Source: Salimicrobium album (GTDB taxonomy: Bacteria; Bacillota; Bacilli; Bacillales; Halobacillaceae). From it: a stretch of 64,000 nucleotides of DNA. Made by a program: the position numbers and the translations under genes. Shown piece by piece: positions 47,234 to 56,607 of this stretch. Under the pieces are notes generated by a model, which was given only the letters and a program-made list of their open reading frames with translations, was not told where the DNA came from and ran no database searches. The number at the start of each line of letters is the position of its first letter. Positions within the stretch are counted from its first letter, which is position 1. The stretch lies in NCBI RefSeq assembly GCF_900107115.1, contig NZ_FNOS01000002.1, positions 298,778 through 362,777 on the forward strand, given 5' to 3'.

Positions 47234-48185
47234 AGGCCCATGCTTTCTTTTTCAGGTGAGGGAAGGTATGAGAAGTAACAGGGGGGGAACCTTTCAAGGC
47301 GGTGGAAAGAGCAGCATCTTCCAGTATTTCCAGAATGGCCACTCTGCGCTTAATAGCGGAAGAAAGAAGCAGTTTCTGACTGGCGACTGCCCTTAAAGTC
47401 TGCTCCAAATCAACTTTCGGTATATTCATTTCCTGGAGCCTTCTGATTGTACCCAGAGCGTTTTTGGCATGAAGGGTACTGAAAACCAGATGACCGCTGA
47501 GAGCTGCCCGTACTGCAAAATGTGCCGTGGCTTCATCCCGGAGTTCTCCCACGATGATGATATCCGGATCATGTCGTAAAGCGGCTTTCAGTCCTTCGTT
47601 GTAATCGAAAGCATTTTTTTCATTCACCTGTACCTGAATGACACCGGGTACACTTCTTTCCACCGGATCCTCCAGGGTAATAAGCTGGAGGTGCCCTTTT
47701 TGTGCAAGTATTTCCATTAGGGCATATAGAGTCGTTGATTTGCCACATCCGGTCGGACCCGTAAAAAGAACAAGACCTGAGGTGTAACCGATCCATTTCA
47801 TAACCCTCTTCATTTGTTCAGGAAAGAGGAAAAGCTCACCGATAGAAAGATTTTCGGTTACGGAAAACAGCCGGATGGCAAGACTTTCCGTAGAAGAAAG
47901 GGGTAATGTCGACAACCTGAGGTCTGTAGAAAGACCGCGGGAAAGGTAAGAGAGTTTGCCGTTTTGAGGGAGCTTCATTTCTCCTATATCCATTTCCGAG
48001 GAGAATTTCAGAAATGTGAGAAGTTTGTTGTAAAGGGGGAGAGGGAGGGAGCGGGAAAAAACCCGGAGTCCCTGTACGCGGAAATAAACGTGGACGTTTT
48101 CATCCTCCGGAATAAAATGAATATCCGAAGCTTTCCGGTCCAGGGCTTCATCAATAATTCTTCTGCTTAATTCTTTGGCGTTCAA
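47220..48185 (-). CDS. comGA: Competence traffic ATPase ComGA
   Basis: ComGA powers pseudopilus assembly (GspE/PilB ATPase family). The product has KASDIHFIPEDENVHVYFR near the N-terminus, Walker A GPTGCGKSTTLYAL, Asp box LITLEDPVE, Walker B DPDIIIVGELRD and the His box SGHLVFSTLHA. The start was set at TTG 48185, where GAGGTGAT sits 7 bp upstream; GTG 48197 (four residues longer) overlaps that ribosome binding site. It is somewhat shorter at the C-terminus than the 356-residue B. subtilis protein. I found no convincing paired ComK box upstream. Confidence 0.93.
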   Translation of the reverse strand: MNAKELSRRIIDEALDRKASDIHFIPEDENVHVYFRVQGLRVFSRSLPLPLYNKLLTFLKFSSEMDIGEMKLPQNGKLSYLSRGLSTDLRLSTLPLSSTESLAIRLFSVTENLSIGELFLFPEQMKRVMKWIGYTSGLVLFTGPTGCGKSTTLYALMEILAQKGHLQLITLEDPVERSVPGVIQVQVNEKNAFDYNEGLKAALRHDPDIIIVGELRDEATAHFAVRAALSGHLVFSTLHAKNALGTIRRLQEMNIPKVDLEQTLRAVASQKLLLSSAIKRRVAILEILEDAALSTALKGSPPVTSHTFPHLKKKAWAYGFI

Positions 48186-48312
48186 CTCATTAATCACCTC
48201 TTCTTATGTTTATAGTAATATATATTCGACCCCGAAGGAGATATTCCTCTTTTTTGTCTGGCCCGCGCTTCTTTATTTTAGAAAATTTTCAATTAAGTGA
48301 AATATTATATCC

Positions 48313-48321
48313 TGGTATGAT
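48313..48321 (+). promoter_or_regulatory. Extended -10 promoter for the gcv operon
   Basis: TGGTATGAT (48313-48321) fits an extended -10; TTAAGT 17 bp upstream is a weak -35. It lies about 50 bp before the glycine riboswitch and diverges from comGA. Confidence 0.5.
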
Positions 48322-48374
48322 ACAATGAAAATGCTTCATTATTCATAAAAGTTAAATTACATAATCAGCGCGGA

Positions 48375-48592
48375 TGACCGTGGAGGGAGAGACTGCAAGT
48401 ACGGATCATTAGTAACTGCGGCGCCGAAGGAGCAAGCTACGAGCGAATCTCTCAGGCACAAAAGACTTTCACGGGACGCAACTCTGGAGAGCGTCTGCAT
48501 ATGCAGACCACCTACGAAGCAAGCCCTCGGGCGTTAAACTTTCCGGTAACAGGACAGAGACTTTTTCTTAAAAGGGGAAAGTCTCTTTTTTT
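48375..48592 (+). promoter_or_regulatory. Tandem glycine riboswitch with expression platform
   Basis: Two glycine aptamers in series: the first with GGAGAGACTGCAAG, GGCGCCGAAGGAGCAAG and GAATCTCTCAGGCA; the second with GACGCAACTCTGGAGAGC, ACCTACGAAGCAAG and AACTTTCCGGTAACAGG. A terminator hairpin follows (AGAGACTTT at 48556-48564 with AAAGTCTCT at 48578-48586, then T7), whose left arm overlaps the second aptamer's 3' strand, so glycine binding should suppress termination and switch on gcvT-gcvPA-gcvPB. Confidence 0.93.
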
Positions 48593-48617
48593 ATGCCGGT
48601 GAAAAGGAGGAAACCTG

Positions 48618-49721
48618 ATGGATCAACAGAAAAAGACTCCACTATATGAAGAGTTTGTCAGATTGGGAGCGAAGACGATTAACTTTGGCGGCTGGCAGAT
48701 GCCGGTACAGTTTACGGGCATCAAGAAAGAACATGCAGCCGTAAGGGAAGCTGCAGGGTTGTTCGATGTTTCCCACATGGGAGAAATATCCGTCAAAGGA
48801 GAAAAGGCAACAGCTTTCTTGAACAGCGTTCTTACTAATGATGTGGAAAAACTGAGCGAGGGAAGAGCTCAATACACGATGATGTGTTATGAAAATGGTG
48901 GCACTGTCGATGACCTGATCGTTTATTATCTCAATAAAAATGAATATTTACTTGTAGTTAATGCTGCTAACAAAGATAAAGATCTGGAATGGCTGCTTGC
49001 CCATCAGACGGGTGGAGTCGAGATTGATGATGTTTCCGCCTTCTATGCACAACTTGCCATTCAGGGTCCGAAGGCTGAAGAGATTCTCCAATCTCTTACG
49101 GATACTCAGCTTCAGGACATTAAGTTTTTCCGCTTTCATGCCGGGACGAGTTTTGCCGGGGTAGACGGAAAGGCGCTCGTTTCCCGTACCGGTTATACCG
49201 GAGAGGACGGATTTGAAATTTATCTTCCCGCATCATCCGCTGTAGATTTATGGAAGGCGTGTCTCGAAGCGGGGGAAGAGTACGGGATTCAGCCGGTCGG
49301 TTTAGGTGCAAGAGACACGTTGCGCTTTGAAGCCGGTCTGCCGCTGTATTCCCAGGAGCTATCCGAAAATATCACCCCGGTAGAAGCTGGGCTTGGCTTC
49401 GCGTTAAAAATAGACAAAGAGGCGAATTATCCAGGTAAGGCCGTCCTGAAAAAACAGAAACAGTCCGGAGTCGGGAGGAAGTTGGCCGGAATCGAAATGC
49501 TGGATAAAGGAATTCCGAGAACCGGATATGAGGTTTACGATGAAGATGGCGAAAATATCGGTTTTGTTACGAGCGGTACTCAATCACCGACTCTCGGAAA
49601 AAACCTGGGTCTTGCCATTGTGAAAAAAGAATATACGGACTTGGATCAGATAGTATACGTAGAAGTAAGAAAGAAAATGTTAAAAGCCAAAATAATAAAT
49701 ACTCCATTTTATAAAAGGTAG
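48618..49721 (+). CDS. gcvT: Glycine cleavage system T protein (aminomethyltransferase)
   Basis: GcvT transfers the methylene group from the H protein lipoyl arm to tetrahydrofolate, releasing ammonia. The 367-residue protein contains FGGWQMPVQF, GLFDVSHMGEI, the folate-site YTMMCYENGGTVDDL, RTGYTGEDGFEIY and GLGARDTLRFEAGLPLY. AAAAGGAGGAAA precedes the ATG. It is the first gene of the riboswitch-controlled gcv operon; the H protein and lipoamide dehydrogenase genes are not in the window. Confidence 0.98.
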   Translation: MDQQKKTPLYEEFVRLGAKTINFGGWQMPVQFTGIKKEHAAVREAAGLFDVSHMGEISVKGEKATAFLNSVLTNDVEKLSEGRAQYTMMCYENGGTVDDLIVYYLNKNEYLLVVNAANKDKDLEWLLAHQTGGVEIDDVSAFYAQLAIQGPKAEEILQSLTDTQLQDIKFFRFHAGTSFAGVDGKALVSRTGYTGEDGFEIYLPASSAVDLWKACLEAGEEYGIQPVGLGARDTLRFEAGLPLYSQELSENITPVEAGLGFALKIDKEANYPGKAVLKKQKQSGVGRKLAGIEMLDKGIPRTGYEVYDEDGENIGFVTSGTQSPTLGKNLGLAIVKKEYTDLDQIVYVEVRKKMLKAKIINTPFYKR

Positions 49722-49733
49722 GAGGCACGACGG

Positions 49734-51086
49734 ATGGAATTCAGATATTTACCTATGACCGACGAAGATAAGTCTGAGATGCTGGAAACGATCGGAGTGG
49801 GGTCGACCGATGATTTGTTTTCGGATATCCCCGAAAAGATCAGATTAAAAGAGGAAATGAAGCTGAAACCTCCTGAAAATGAATATGCTCTGATGAAGGA
49901 ACTGAGGGAGCTTTCCGAGAAGAACGCGAACATGCGTCAGTATACCTCGTTTCTTGGAGCGGGCGTATATGATCACTACATACCTGCAGTAGTTGATCAT
50001 ATCATTTCAAGATCGGAATTCTATACAGCATACACCCCTTACCAGCCTGAAATTTCTCAAGGGGAGCTGCAGGCTATTTTCGAATTTCAGACGATGATTG
50101 CCGAGCTTACAGGCATGGACGTCGCCAACTCTTCCATGTACGACGGCGGCACGGCGCTTGCAGAAGCTGTAACCCTTGCTGCGGCACAGTCGAAAGAAAA
50201 AAAAATATTACTTTCGGATACGGTACACCCTGATTCACTGGAAGTAATAAAGACGTACGCCAAAGCACACGACCTGGAACTGGTGTTTCTTAAGGAAGAG
50301 AACGGGACGATGGCCTTAGACGAGCTCGAAACTCATCTGTCGGAAGATGTTGCGGCAGTTGTAGCCCAGTACCCGAATTTCCTCGGGAAAGTCGAACCGC
50401 TCGGAAAAATAAAGAAAGCCATGAAAGAAAAAGCTGAAAAGGCGATGTTCATCGTCTCTGCCAATCCGCTTGCTCTCGGATACCTGACTCCACCCGGGGA
50501 CTTCGGGGCGGATATCGTAGTCGGTGATACACAGGTGTTTGGTATTCCGGCCCAGTACGGGGGGCCACACTGCGGGTACTTTGCCGTTACGAAGAAACTG
50601 ATGAGGAAGGTTCCCGGAAGGCTCATCGGGGAAACGGTGGATGAAGAAGGGGAAAGAGGCTTCGTTCTGACGCTTCAGGCCAGGGAACAGCATATCCGCA
50701 GAGAAAAAGCGACATCGAATATCTGTTCCAACCAGGCACTGAATGCTCTTGCTTCAAGTGTTGCACTTACATCACTCGGCAAGGAAGGTCTGGTTAAAAT
50801 GGCGAAAATGAATATTCAGAAAGCAATGTATCTGCGAAAGTGTGTAATAGAAAAAGGAATGAGTCTGCTCGTGGATGGTCCGTTCTTTAATGAATTGGCT
50901 ATCAGACTTCCTGTTCCGGTCAAAAAAGCCAACGAGTATTTGTTCGACCACGGAATCATAGGTGGTTTTGATCTTGGAAAGATAGACGGTAAATATGAGA
51001 ACTGCATGCTGGTGGCAGTAACTGAACTCCGTTCAAAAGATGAAATTGAAGAATTTGCACAGTTGTTGGGGGGATTAGATGAATAA
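49734..51086 (+). CDS. gcvPA: Glycine dehydrogenase (decarboxylating) subunit 1
   Basis: The first half of the PLP-dependent P protein, which decarboxylates glycine. The 450-residue protein has [52 protein letters not shown] (split at about 117-136) and the [21 protein letters not shown] segment. The lysine that binds PLP is in the second subunit. AGGAGGCACGACGG precedes the ATG. It overlaps gcvPB by 8 bp, ensuring equal expression of the two subunits. Confidence 0.97.
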   Translation: MEFRYLPMTDEDKSEMLETIGVGSTDDLFSDIPEKIRLKEEMKLKPPENEYALMKELRELSEKNANMRQYTSFLGAGVYDHYIPAVVDHIISRSEFYTAYTPYQPEISQGELQAIFEFQTMIAELTGMDVANSSMYDGGTALAEAVTLAAAQSKEKKILLSDTVHPDSLEVIKTYAKAHDLELVFLKEENGTMALDELETHLSEDVAAVVAQYPNFLGKVEPLGKIKKAMKEKAEKAMFIVSANPLALGYLTPPGDFGADIVVGDTQVFGIPAQYGGPHCGYFAVTKKLMRKVPGRLIGETVDEEGERGFVLTLQAREQHIRREKATSNICSNQALNALASSVALTSLGKEGLVKMAKMNIQKAMYLRKCVIEKGMSLLVDGPFFNELAIRLPVPVKKANEYLFDHGIIGGFDLGKIDGKYENCMLVAVTELRSKDEIEEFAQLLGGLDE

Positions 51087-52542
51087 CGAGGCGTATCCAC
51101 TTATATTTGAAAGAAGTACCGCTGGAAGATCCGGTTTCAGTCTGCCCGAAAATGATGTGGAGGACATGGAGATTGAAAGCATGTTTGAAGATGAATACAT
51201 CCGAAAAGAGAAGGCAGAACTTCCGGAAGTGAGTGAGCTTCAGCTGATCAGGCATTATACAGGTCTTTCCACGAGGAACCACGGTGTGGACACAGGTTTC
51301 TACCCTCTCGGTTCCTGTACGATGAAATACAATCCAAAGCTGAATGAGGACGTAGCGCGACTTCCGGGCTTCAGTCACATTCATCCTTACCAGGAGGAGA
51401 GCACGGTGCAGGGGGCTCTCACATGGATGTATGATCTGCAGGAGTCTCTCTGTGAAATCACGGGTATGGACACCGTGACACTTCAGCCGGCAGCCGGTGC
51501 TCAGGGCGAATGGACAGGACTTATGATGATCCGGGCCTTCCATGAAAATAATGGGGACTACGGACGGACCAAAGTTATTGTGCCTGATTCTGCCCATGGA
51601 ACGAATCCTGCTTCCGCAACGGTAGCCGGGTTTGAAGCGGTAACAGTGAAGACGAATGAACGCGGGCTGGTGGACATTGAAGATCTTAAGCGACTGGTCG
51701 ATCATCAGACCGCTGCCCTTATGCTTACGAACCCTAATACTCTCGGTTTGTTTGAGGAAGAAATTCTTGTAATGGCAAAAATCGTTCATGAAGCCGGCGG
51801 CAAACTGTATTATGACGGAGCGAACCTGAACGCGATCTTAGGGTACACAAGGCCCGGAGATATGGGTTTTGATGTTGTCCACCTAAACCTTCATAAGACA
51901 TTTACAGGCCCGCACGGAGGAGGAGGACCGGGGTCCGGGCCGGTCGGGGTGACCGCCGAGTTTGACCCGTATCTGCCTAAACCGGTACTCGTGAAAAACA
52001 ATGACAGTATTACGTTCGAGTACGAGAGACCTTCCTCCATAGGACGAGTGAAGCCTTATTACGGTAATTTCGGCATAAATCTGCGTGCCTACACCTACAT
52101 CAGGACTATGGGGGCAGAGGGGCTCAGGAGAGTCAGTGAGTACGCTGTCCTTAATGCCAACTACATGATGCGGAAGCTTGAAAAATCATTTGACCTTCCG
52201 TACAAACAGCATTGTAAGCATGAGTTTGTAATTTCCGGAAAACTTCAGAAGAAGCAGGGAGTACGGACGCTGGATATGGCGAAGAGACTGCTTGATTTCG
52301 GTTATCATCCGCCGACGATCTATTTCCCGATAAATGTCGAGGAAGCGATGATGATCGAGCCTACGGAAACAGAAGCCAAAGAAACGCTGGATGGTTTCAT
52401 TGAGACGATGGAGCAGATTGCGCTGGAAGCGAAAAACGAGCCAGAGAAAGTGCAGGAAGCCCCTCATTCAACAGTAGTGGGACGAATGGATGAAACGACT
52501 GCTGCGAGAAAACCGGTCCTGAAATACGACTTCAACAGATAA
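51079..52542 (+). CDS. gcvPB: Glycine dehydrogenase (decarboxylating) subunit 2
   Basis: The PLP-binding half of the glycine cleavage P protein. The 487-residue protein has [11 protein letters not shown], the [11 protein letters not shown] motif, [10 protein letters not shown] and the Schiff-base lysine in [21 protein letters not shown] (Lys near residue 273). GGGGGG-rich sequence in the end of gcvPA supplies the ribosome binding site. A strong bidirectional terminator follows at 52565. Confidence 0.97.
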   Translation: MNNEAYPLIFERSTAGRSGFSLPENDVEDMEIESMFEDEYIRKEKAELPEVSELQLIRHYTGLSTRNHGVDTGFYPLGSCTMKYNPKLNEDVARLPGFSHIHPYQEESTVQGALTWMYDLQESLCEITGMDTVTLQPAAGAQGEWTGLMMIRAFHENNGDYGRTKVIVPDSAHGTNPASATVAGFEAVTVKTNERGLVDIEDLKRLVDHQTAALMLTNPNTLGLFEEEILVMAKIVHEAGGKLYYDGANLNAILGYTRPGDMGFDVVHLNLHKTFTGPHGGGGPGSGPVGVTAEFDPYLPKPVLVKNNDSITFEYERPSSIGRVKPYYGNFGINLRAYTYIRTMGAEGLRRVSEYAVLNANYMMRKLEKSFDLPYKQHCKHEFVISGKLQKKQGVRTLDMAKRLLDFGYHPPTIYFPINVEEAMMIEPTETEAKETLDGFIETMEQIALEAKNEPEKVQEAPHSTVVGRMDETTAARKPVLKYDFNR

Positions 52543-52564
52543 CGGCTGCGGGAGCATATGTAAT

Positions 52565-52605
52565 AATAATAACCCCCGGACAATAGAGAGTCCGGGGGTT
52601 ATTAC
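52565..52605 (+). terminator. Bidirectional terminator between gcvPB and yqhL
   Basis: AATAACCCCCGGAC pairs with GTCCGGGGGTTATT around AATAGAGA. T- and A-rich flanks allow use from both strands. Confidence 0.9.
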
Positions 52606-52607
52606 TG

Positions 52608-52988
52608 TTATTTTTTTGCCTTGATTTTACCGTTCCACTTTTTGAATCCACCCTCGAGCTGATTCAGATCTTTGTAGCCTTTTTTGTGGAGAAGCATGGC
52701 TGCACGTGTCGATCTTGCTCCGCTCTGACAATAAAGGTAGACGGGTTTATCCTGACGTATTTCCGCTGTACGGTTACGCATCTGCGAAAGAGGAATGTTG
52801 CGTGCTCCGAGGATATGTCCGCTATCGAACTCTTTCGGTTCCCTTACATCAATCAGTTGTGCTTTCCGGTATCCCTGTTTAAACTCATCTTCTGACAGCG
52901 TAGTTAGAATTTTCTTGGATTTCATATATCGATACACAGAAAAGGCAATGAAAATAATGACAATGCCCAGTAGAATCCACCAGCTCAT
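52608..52988 (-). CDS. yqhL: Membrane-anchored rhodanese-like protein (YqhL)
   Basis: A sulfurtransferase-type protein. The 126-residue product has one N-terminal membrane helix (residues 3-22) and a single rhodanese domain with LIDVREPKEFDSGHI, the active-site loop YCQSGARS (catalytic Cys near residue 87) and LEGGFKKWNGKI. Its substrate is unknown. Location after gcvPB matches yqhL in B. subtilis, although there the octanoyltransferase lipM follows; lipM is not found in this window. Confidence 0.9.
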   Translation of the reverse strand: MSWWILLGIVIIFIAFSVYRYMKSKKILTTLSEDEFKQGYRKAQLIDVREPKEFDSGHILGARNIPLSQMRNRTAEIRQDKPVYLYCQSGARSTRAAMLLHKKGYKDLNQLEGGFKKWNGKIKAKK

Positions 52989-53205
52989 AAAGTCTTCCCC
53001 CTAATTAAGAATATTTCCTTATTAATTATAATCAGTTCCCCTTACAATTTCAAAGGTTTCCTTCCTGGAAAAGCCATCCAAAAAAAGCAAGGCACAAATT
53101 CTTTTGAAAGCAATGATTTTGACGGATTTTCCTGTATTATACGCCGTCACGTTTCTTTATATATACGTTTGCTAAGTTGACAAATTAAAAATAAGTTGTT
53201 CAAAA

Positions 53206-53221
53206 ACACAATATATTGTGT
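53206..53221 (+). promoter_or_regulatory. NrdR box 1 upstream of nrdJ
   Basis: The 16-bp perfect palindrome ACACAATATATTGTGT, embedded in a longer 24-bp palindrome (53202-53225), matches the known NrdR-box consensus. It is 31 bp from the second box. Confidence 0.85.
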
Positions 53222-53236
53222 TTTTTTAAAAATGAA

Positions 53237-53252
53237 GCACAATATATTGATT
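53237..53252 (+). promoter_or_regulatory. NrdR box 2 upstream of nrdJ
   Basis: GCACAATATATTGATT shares the ACAATATATTG core of box 1. The 31-bp start-to-start spacing (about three helical turns) is typical of paired NrdR sites. It overlaps the proposed -35. Confidence 0.85.
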
Positions 53253-53276
53253 AACTTTTTGTGGATGTGGTATGTT
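53247..53276 (+). promoter_or_regulatory. Promoter of nrdJ
   Basis: TTGATT (53247-53252), 18 bp, then TATGTT (53271-53276) with a TGG extension. The -35 lies inside NrdR box 2, so NrdR binding would occlude RNA polymerase. The rest of the 328-bp gap (52989-53205) is AT-rich with no other feature I can support. Confidence 0.6.
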
Positions 53277-53316
53277 ACTAATTAGAAGATATGTTCCGGA
53301 AAGGGAGAGGATTACC

Positions 53317-55881
53317 ATGACAACGAGTGCATCTGAAAAAGTTCACACAAAAATTAATGTACAACAGTTGAACGAGGATATCAAATTGTTTCCTCAGGTT
53401 TTTGAGGTGAGTGATGACATGACCACCACCCATAATGGTGTCTCCAGGCTTGTAATGCTGGACAGGTATGCATTTAAGGATACAGAGAGACTGACGTTAA
53501 AAGAAGGGGACTTTGTCGTACTGACCGTCAAGGCTGATCCCAAATTCCCTGCACGAGGATACGGTTTCATCGTCTCTATCGACTGGGAAACGAGAGAGGC
53601 TATGGTGAAAGTGGAAGATGAGTTTTCTCACGTGCTGGATGAAGAAGAAGCTGACGGAATCGTGAAACGCGGTCTCGATACTATCGATAAACCTCTGGAA
53701 GTTTATTATGAACAGATAGCCAAAAGAAATGCTGCGGGTCTTTCCCGGGTCGAGACTACTAAAGAAAGACAGGAACAGAGTTTCAGCGAATTCTATGAAG
53801 AACTCTCACAGATGAACTTCGTTCCTGCAGGCCGGGTGCTTTACGGGGCAGGTTCCGAAAAGGAAGTAACGTATTTTAATTGTTACGTTATGCCGTTCAT
53901 CCAGGATTCCAGGGAAGGCATTTCAGATCATCGTAAACAGGTGATGGAAATTATGTCCCGGGGTGGAGGAGTCGGTACAAACGGATCGACATTAAGACCG
54001 AGAAACACGTTGGCAAGAGGAGTGAACGGAAAGTCCTCAGGCTCCGTCTCCTGGCTCGATGACATAGCGAAACTGACTCATCTGGTGGAACAGGGCGGTT
54101 CCCGCAGAGGGGCTCAGATGATCATGCTTGCCGACTGGCATCCGGATATTCTGGAGTTCATAATTTCCAAGATGCAGAACCCGAGAATTCTCCGCTATTT
54201 AATTGAAAATACAACAGACGAACAGATTAAGCAGCTGGCGCAGGATAAGCTCAAATTCCAGCCTCTTACCGAAAAAGAACGGGACCTTTATCAGAGTGTC
54301 GTTAATTTTAAGGGGATAGAAGGTCAGGGAGGATTTACAAACCAGTCTATCAGGGAAGCCGAAGAAAAACTCAGGGATGGCGGTACGTATTCCGTGCATC
54401 ATTCAGACTTTTTGAGCGGGGCCAACATTTCTGTATGTATCACAGATGAATTTATGGAAGCCGTTGAAAATGAAGCGTTCTACTCTCTTCGCTTTCCGGA
54501 TGTGGAGTCGTACTCCGAAGAAGAAATGAAGTATTACAATGAAAACTGGCAAAACTCCGGGGATGTAAGAGAATGGGAAGAAAAAGGACTGGGCGTACGT
54601 ACTTACAGAAAAGTTGCGGCCCGGGAACTATGGGATCTGATTAATATCTGCGCAACTTATTCAGCAGAACCGGGGATCTTTTTCATCGACAATGCGAATG
54701 AAAAAACAAACGCTACGTCGTATGGACAGAAAGTTGTTGCGACCAATCCTTGCGGGGAACAGCCACTGGCTCCCTGGAGCGTGTGTAACCTTGCAGCTGT
54801 GAACCTTGCAGAGATGGCTGATAAGGAAAACAAAACGGTTGATTACGAAAAATTGAAACATACGGTAAGCGTCGGAGTACGCATGCAGGATAACGTTATT
54901 GATTCCACTCCTTACTTCCTGGAGGAAAACAAAAAACAGGCTCTGGGAGAACGCCGGGTAGGTCTTGGTGTAATGGGTCTTCATGATCTGCTTATTTATT
55001 GTGAGACAGAGTATGGTTCGGAAGAAGGCAATAAACTGATCGATGAAATTTTCGAAACGATTGCCGTAACCGCCTATGAGGCTTCGATTGAACTTGCCGG
55101 CGAGAAAGGCAGTTTCCCATTCATAGAAGGGGGATCTCCGGAAGATACGAAAGAAAAGAGAAGTCAATTCGTCAACACGGGATACATGAAAGGAATGCCG
55201 GAACACGTAAGAGAAGGAGTGATGAGAAATGGAATCCGGAACTCTCATCTGTTGACAGTTGCTCCTACCGGTTCGACAGGTACTATGGCGGGAGTGAGTA
55301 CCGGTCTGGAACCATATTTCTCCTTCTCCTATTACAGAAGCGGCCGTCTCGGGAAATTTATCGAAGTGAAGGCGGATATCGTTCAGGAATATCTGGATCG
55401 AACGCCTGGAGCTGATGAAAACAATCTGCCTCACTGGTTCGTAACGGCCATGTCCATGACTCCGGAAGCTCACGCTGATGCCCAGTGTGTAATTCAGAGA
55501 TGGGTGGACAGTTCTATTTCGAAAACGGTGAACGCTCCTAAAGGTTACACAGTGGAACAGGTGCAGTCCGTTTACGAAAGATTATACGATGGCGGTGCAA
55601 AAGGCGGTACCGTTTATGTAGACGGCAGTCGTGATTCCCAGGTATTAACCCTGAAAGCCGAACAAAGTGAATTCGACGGGGAACAGGAATCTTTTGAGTT
55701 CGAAGATGAAAAAAGAAAAGTAGTTCTCATGGATACTGTACAGGAGTTGCAGTCCACTAACGTTTCTATCGGATCAGAAATCGGAGATACATGTCCTGTA
55801 TGCAGACAGGGGACGATTGAAGACATCGGCGGCTGTAATACTTGTACGAATTGTAATGCTCAGTTGAAATGCGGTCTCTAA
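53317..55881 (+). CDS. nrdJ: Adenosylcobalamin-dependent (class II) ribonucleotide reductase
   Basis: NrdJ reduces ribonucleotides to deoxyribonucleotides using coenzyme B12, with or without oxygen. The 854-residue protein has FNCYVMPFIQ (first redox Cys), GGGVGTNGSTLRPR, the NxCxE active-site motif NPCGEQPLAPW, APTGSTGTMAGVSTG and a C-terminal Cys-rich tail CPVCRQGT...CNTCTNCNAQLKCG that passes electrons and may bind zinc. AAGGGAGAGG precedes the ATG at 53317; an upstream in-frame ATG (53272) overlaps the promoter -10. B. subtilis lacks this gene. Tandem NrdR boxes lie just upstream. No B12 riboswitch was seen. Confidence 0.95.
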   Translation: MTTSASEKVHTKINVQQLNEDIKLFPQVFEVSDDMTTTHNGVSRLVMLDRYAFKDTERLTLKEGDFVVLTVKADPKFPARGYGFIVSIDWETREAMVKVEDEFSHVLDEEEADGIVKRGLDTIDKPLEVYYEQIAKRNAAGLSRVETTKERQEQSFSEFYEELSQMNFVPAGRVLYGAGSEKEVTYFNCYVMPFIQDSREGISDHRKQVMEIMSRGGGVGTNGSTLRPRNTLARGVNGKSSGSVSWLDDIAKLTHLVEQGGSRRGAQMIMLADWHPDILEFIISKMQNPRILRYLIENTTDEQIKQLAQDKLKFQPLTEKERDLYQSVVNFKGIEGQGGFTNQSIREAEEKLRDGGTYSVHHSDFLSGANISVCITDEFMEAVENEAFYSLRFPDVESYSEEEMKYYNENWQNSGDVREWEEKGLGVRTYRKVAARELWDLINICATYSAEPGIFFIDNANEKTNATSYGQKVVATNPCGEQPLAPWSVCNLAAVNLAEMADKENKTVDYEKLKHTVSVGVRMQDNVIDSTPYFLEENKKQALGERRVGLGVMGLHDLLIYCETEYGSEEGNKLIDEIFETIAVTAYEASIELAGEKGSFPFIEGGSPEDTKEKRSQFVNTGYMKGMPEHVREGVMRNGIRNSHLLTVAPTGSTGTMAGVSTGLEPYFSFSYYRSGRLGKFIEVKADIVQEYLDRTPGADENNLPHWFVTAMSMTPEAHADAQCVIQRWVDSSISKTVNAPKGYTVEQVQSVYERLYDGGAKGGTVYVDGSRDSQVLTLKAEQSEFDGEQESFEFEDEKRKVVLMDTVQELQSTNVSIGSEIGDTCPVCRQGTIEDIGGCNTCTNCNAQLKCGL

Positions 55882-55925
55882 AAGTGTCAAAGTGAAGATA
55901 TTTTAAGGCGTATATGTATGAAAAG

Positions 55926-55958
55926 GACCCGGACTCTTTCAGAACAGTCCGGGTCTTC
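55926..55958 (+). terminator. Terminator after nrdJ
   Basis: GACCCGGACT (55926-55935) pairs with AGTCCGGGTC (55945-55954), then TTCG. The T tail is short. Confidence 0.75.
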
Positions 55959-56049
55959 GATATATGCGGAATGATTTTCCACCAGTGGTCATAAACCTTC
56001 GTGACCACCCTGACGTAAAATGGAACGGATGTTTTCACGTGAAGCCGAG

Positions 56050-56078
56050 TTGTTAATCCCTTTGAATTAGTGTATGAT
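56050..56078 (+). promoter_or_regulatory. Sigma-A promoter for mntR
   Basis: TTGTTA (56050-56055), 17 bp and TATGAT (56073-56078), 37 bp before the mntR start. Confidence 0.55.
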
Positions 56079-56115
56079 TTTTAGTGAATGACCTGAGTGA
56101 TAACGGAGGTAAATT

Positions 56116-56541
56116 ATGCCCACACCGAGTATGGAAGATTACATTGAGCAGATTTATTTGTTAATTGAGAATAAGGGATATGCCAGAGTTTCCGATATTG
56201 CGGAAAATCTTAAGGTTCATCCTTCCTCTGTAACCAAAATGGTACAAAAACTCGGGAAAGATGAATACTTGATCTACGAAAAATACAGAGGTTTAATGCT
56301 TACTTCAAAAGGTAAGAAAATCGGGAAGCGTTTAGTATACCGGCATGAGTTACTGGAGAACTTTCTTGAATTAATCGGGGTGGAGAAGGATAAAATATAC
56401 GAAGAAGTGGAAGGGATCGAACACCACTTGAGCTGGGATTCCATCGATCGTATCGGTGATCTGGTTCAGTATTTTGAAGAAGATTCCTCGCGACGCGAAG
56501 CCTTAATCCACATTCATAATAAAAGCGAAGAAGATGCTTAA
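56116..56541 (+). CDS. mntR: Manganese-responsive regulator MntR (DtxR family)
   Basis: MntR senses Mn(II) and represses manganese uptake genes. The 141-residue protein has an N-terminal winged helix ([21 protein letters not shown], about residues 25-45) and the metal-binding dimer domain with [13 protein letters not shown] and [15 protein letters not shown], where His and Glu ligands lie. CGGAGGTAA precedes the ATG. It is monocistronic, with a terminator overlapping the stop. No mntABCD or mntH is in the window. Confidence 0.95.
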   Translation: MPTPSMEDYIEQIYLLIENKGYARVSDIAENLKVHPSSVTKMVQKLGKDEYLIYEKYRGLMLTSKGKKIGKRLVYRHELLENFLELIGVEKDKIYEEVEGIEHHLSWDSIDRIGDLVQYFEEDSSRREALIHIHNKSEEDA

Positions 56542-56558
56542 AACGCATCTTCTTTTTT
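56527..56558 (+). terminator. Terminator overlapping the mntR stop codon
   Basis: AAGAAGATGC and GCATCTTCTT form a 10-bp stem; the stop codon lies in the loop (TTAAAAC) and TTTTT follows. Confidence 0.85.
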
Positions 56559-56607
56559 GATCACCTGAATAATCGGTGTTTATGAACATATGCAAATACG
56601 GCGGGGA

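Noticed and set aside
48270-48300. Possible ComK box upstream of comGA (GAAAATTTTC)
   Set aside because: It does not fit the AAAA-N5-TTTT pattern and no second box lies at the expected 8, 18 or 31 bp spacing.
53202-53252. The AT-rich repeats before nrdJ as a CRISPR-like or other repeat array
   Set aside because: Only two copies are present, each palindromic with promoter spacing; the NrdR-box explanation is sufficient.
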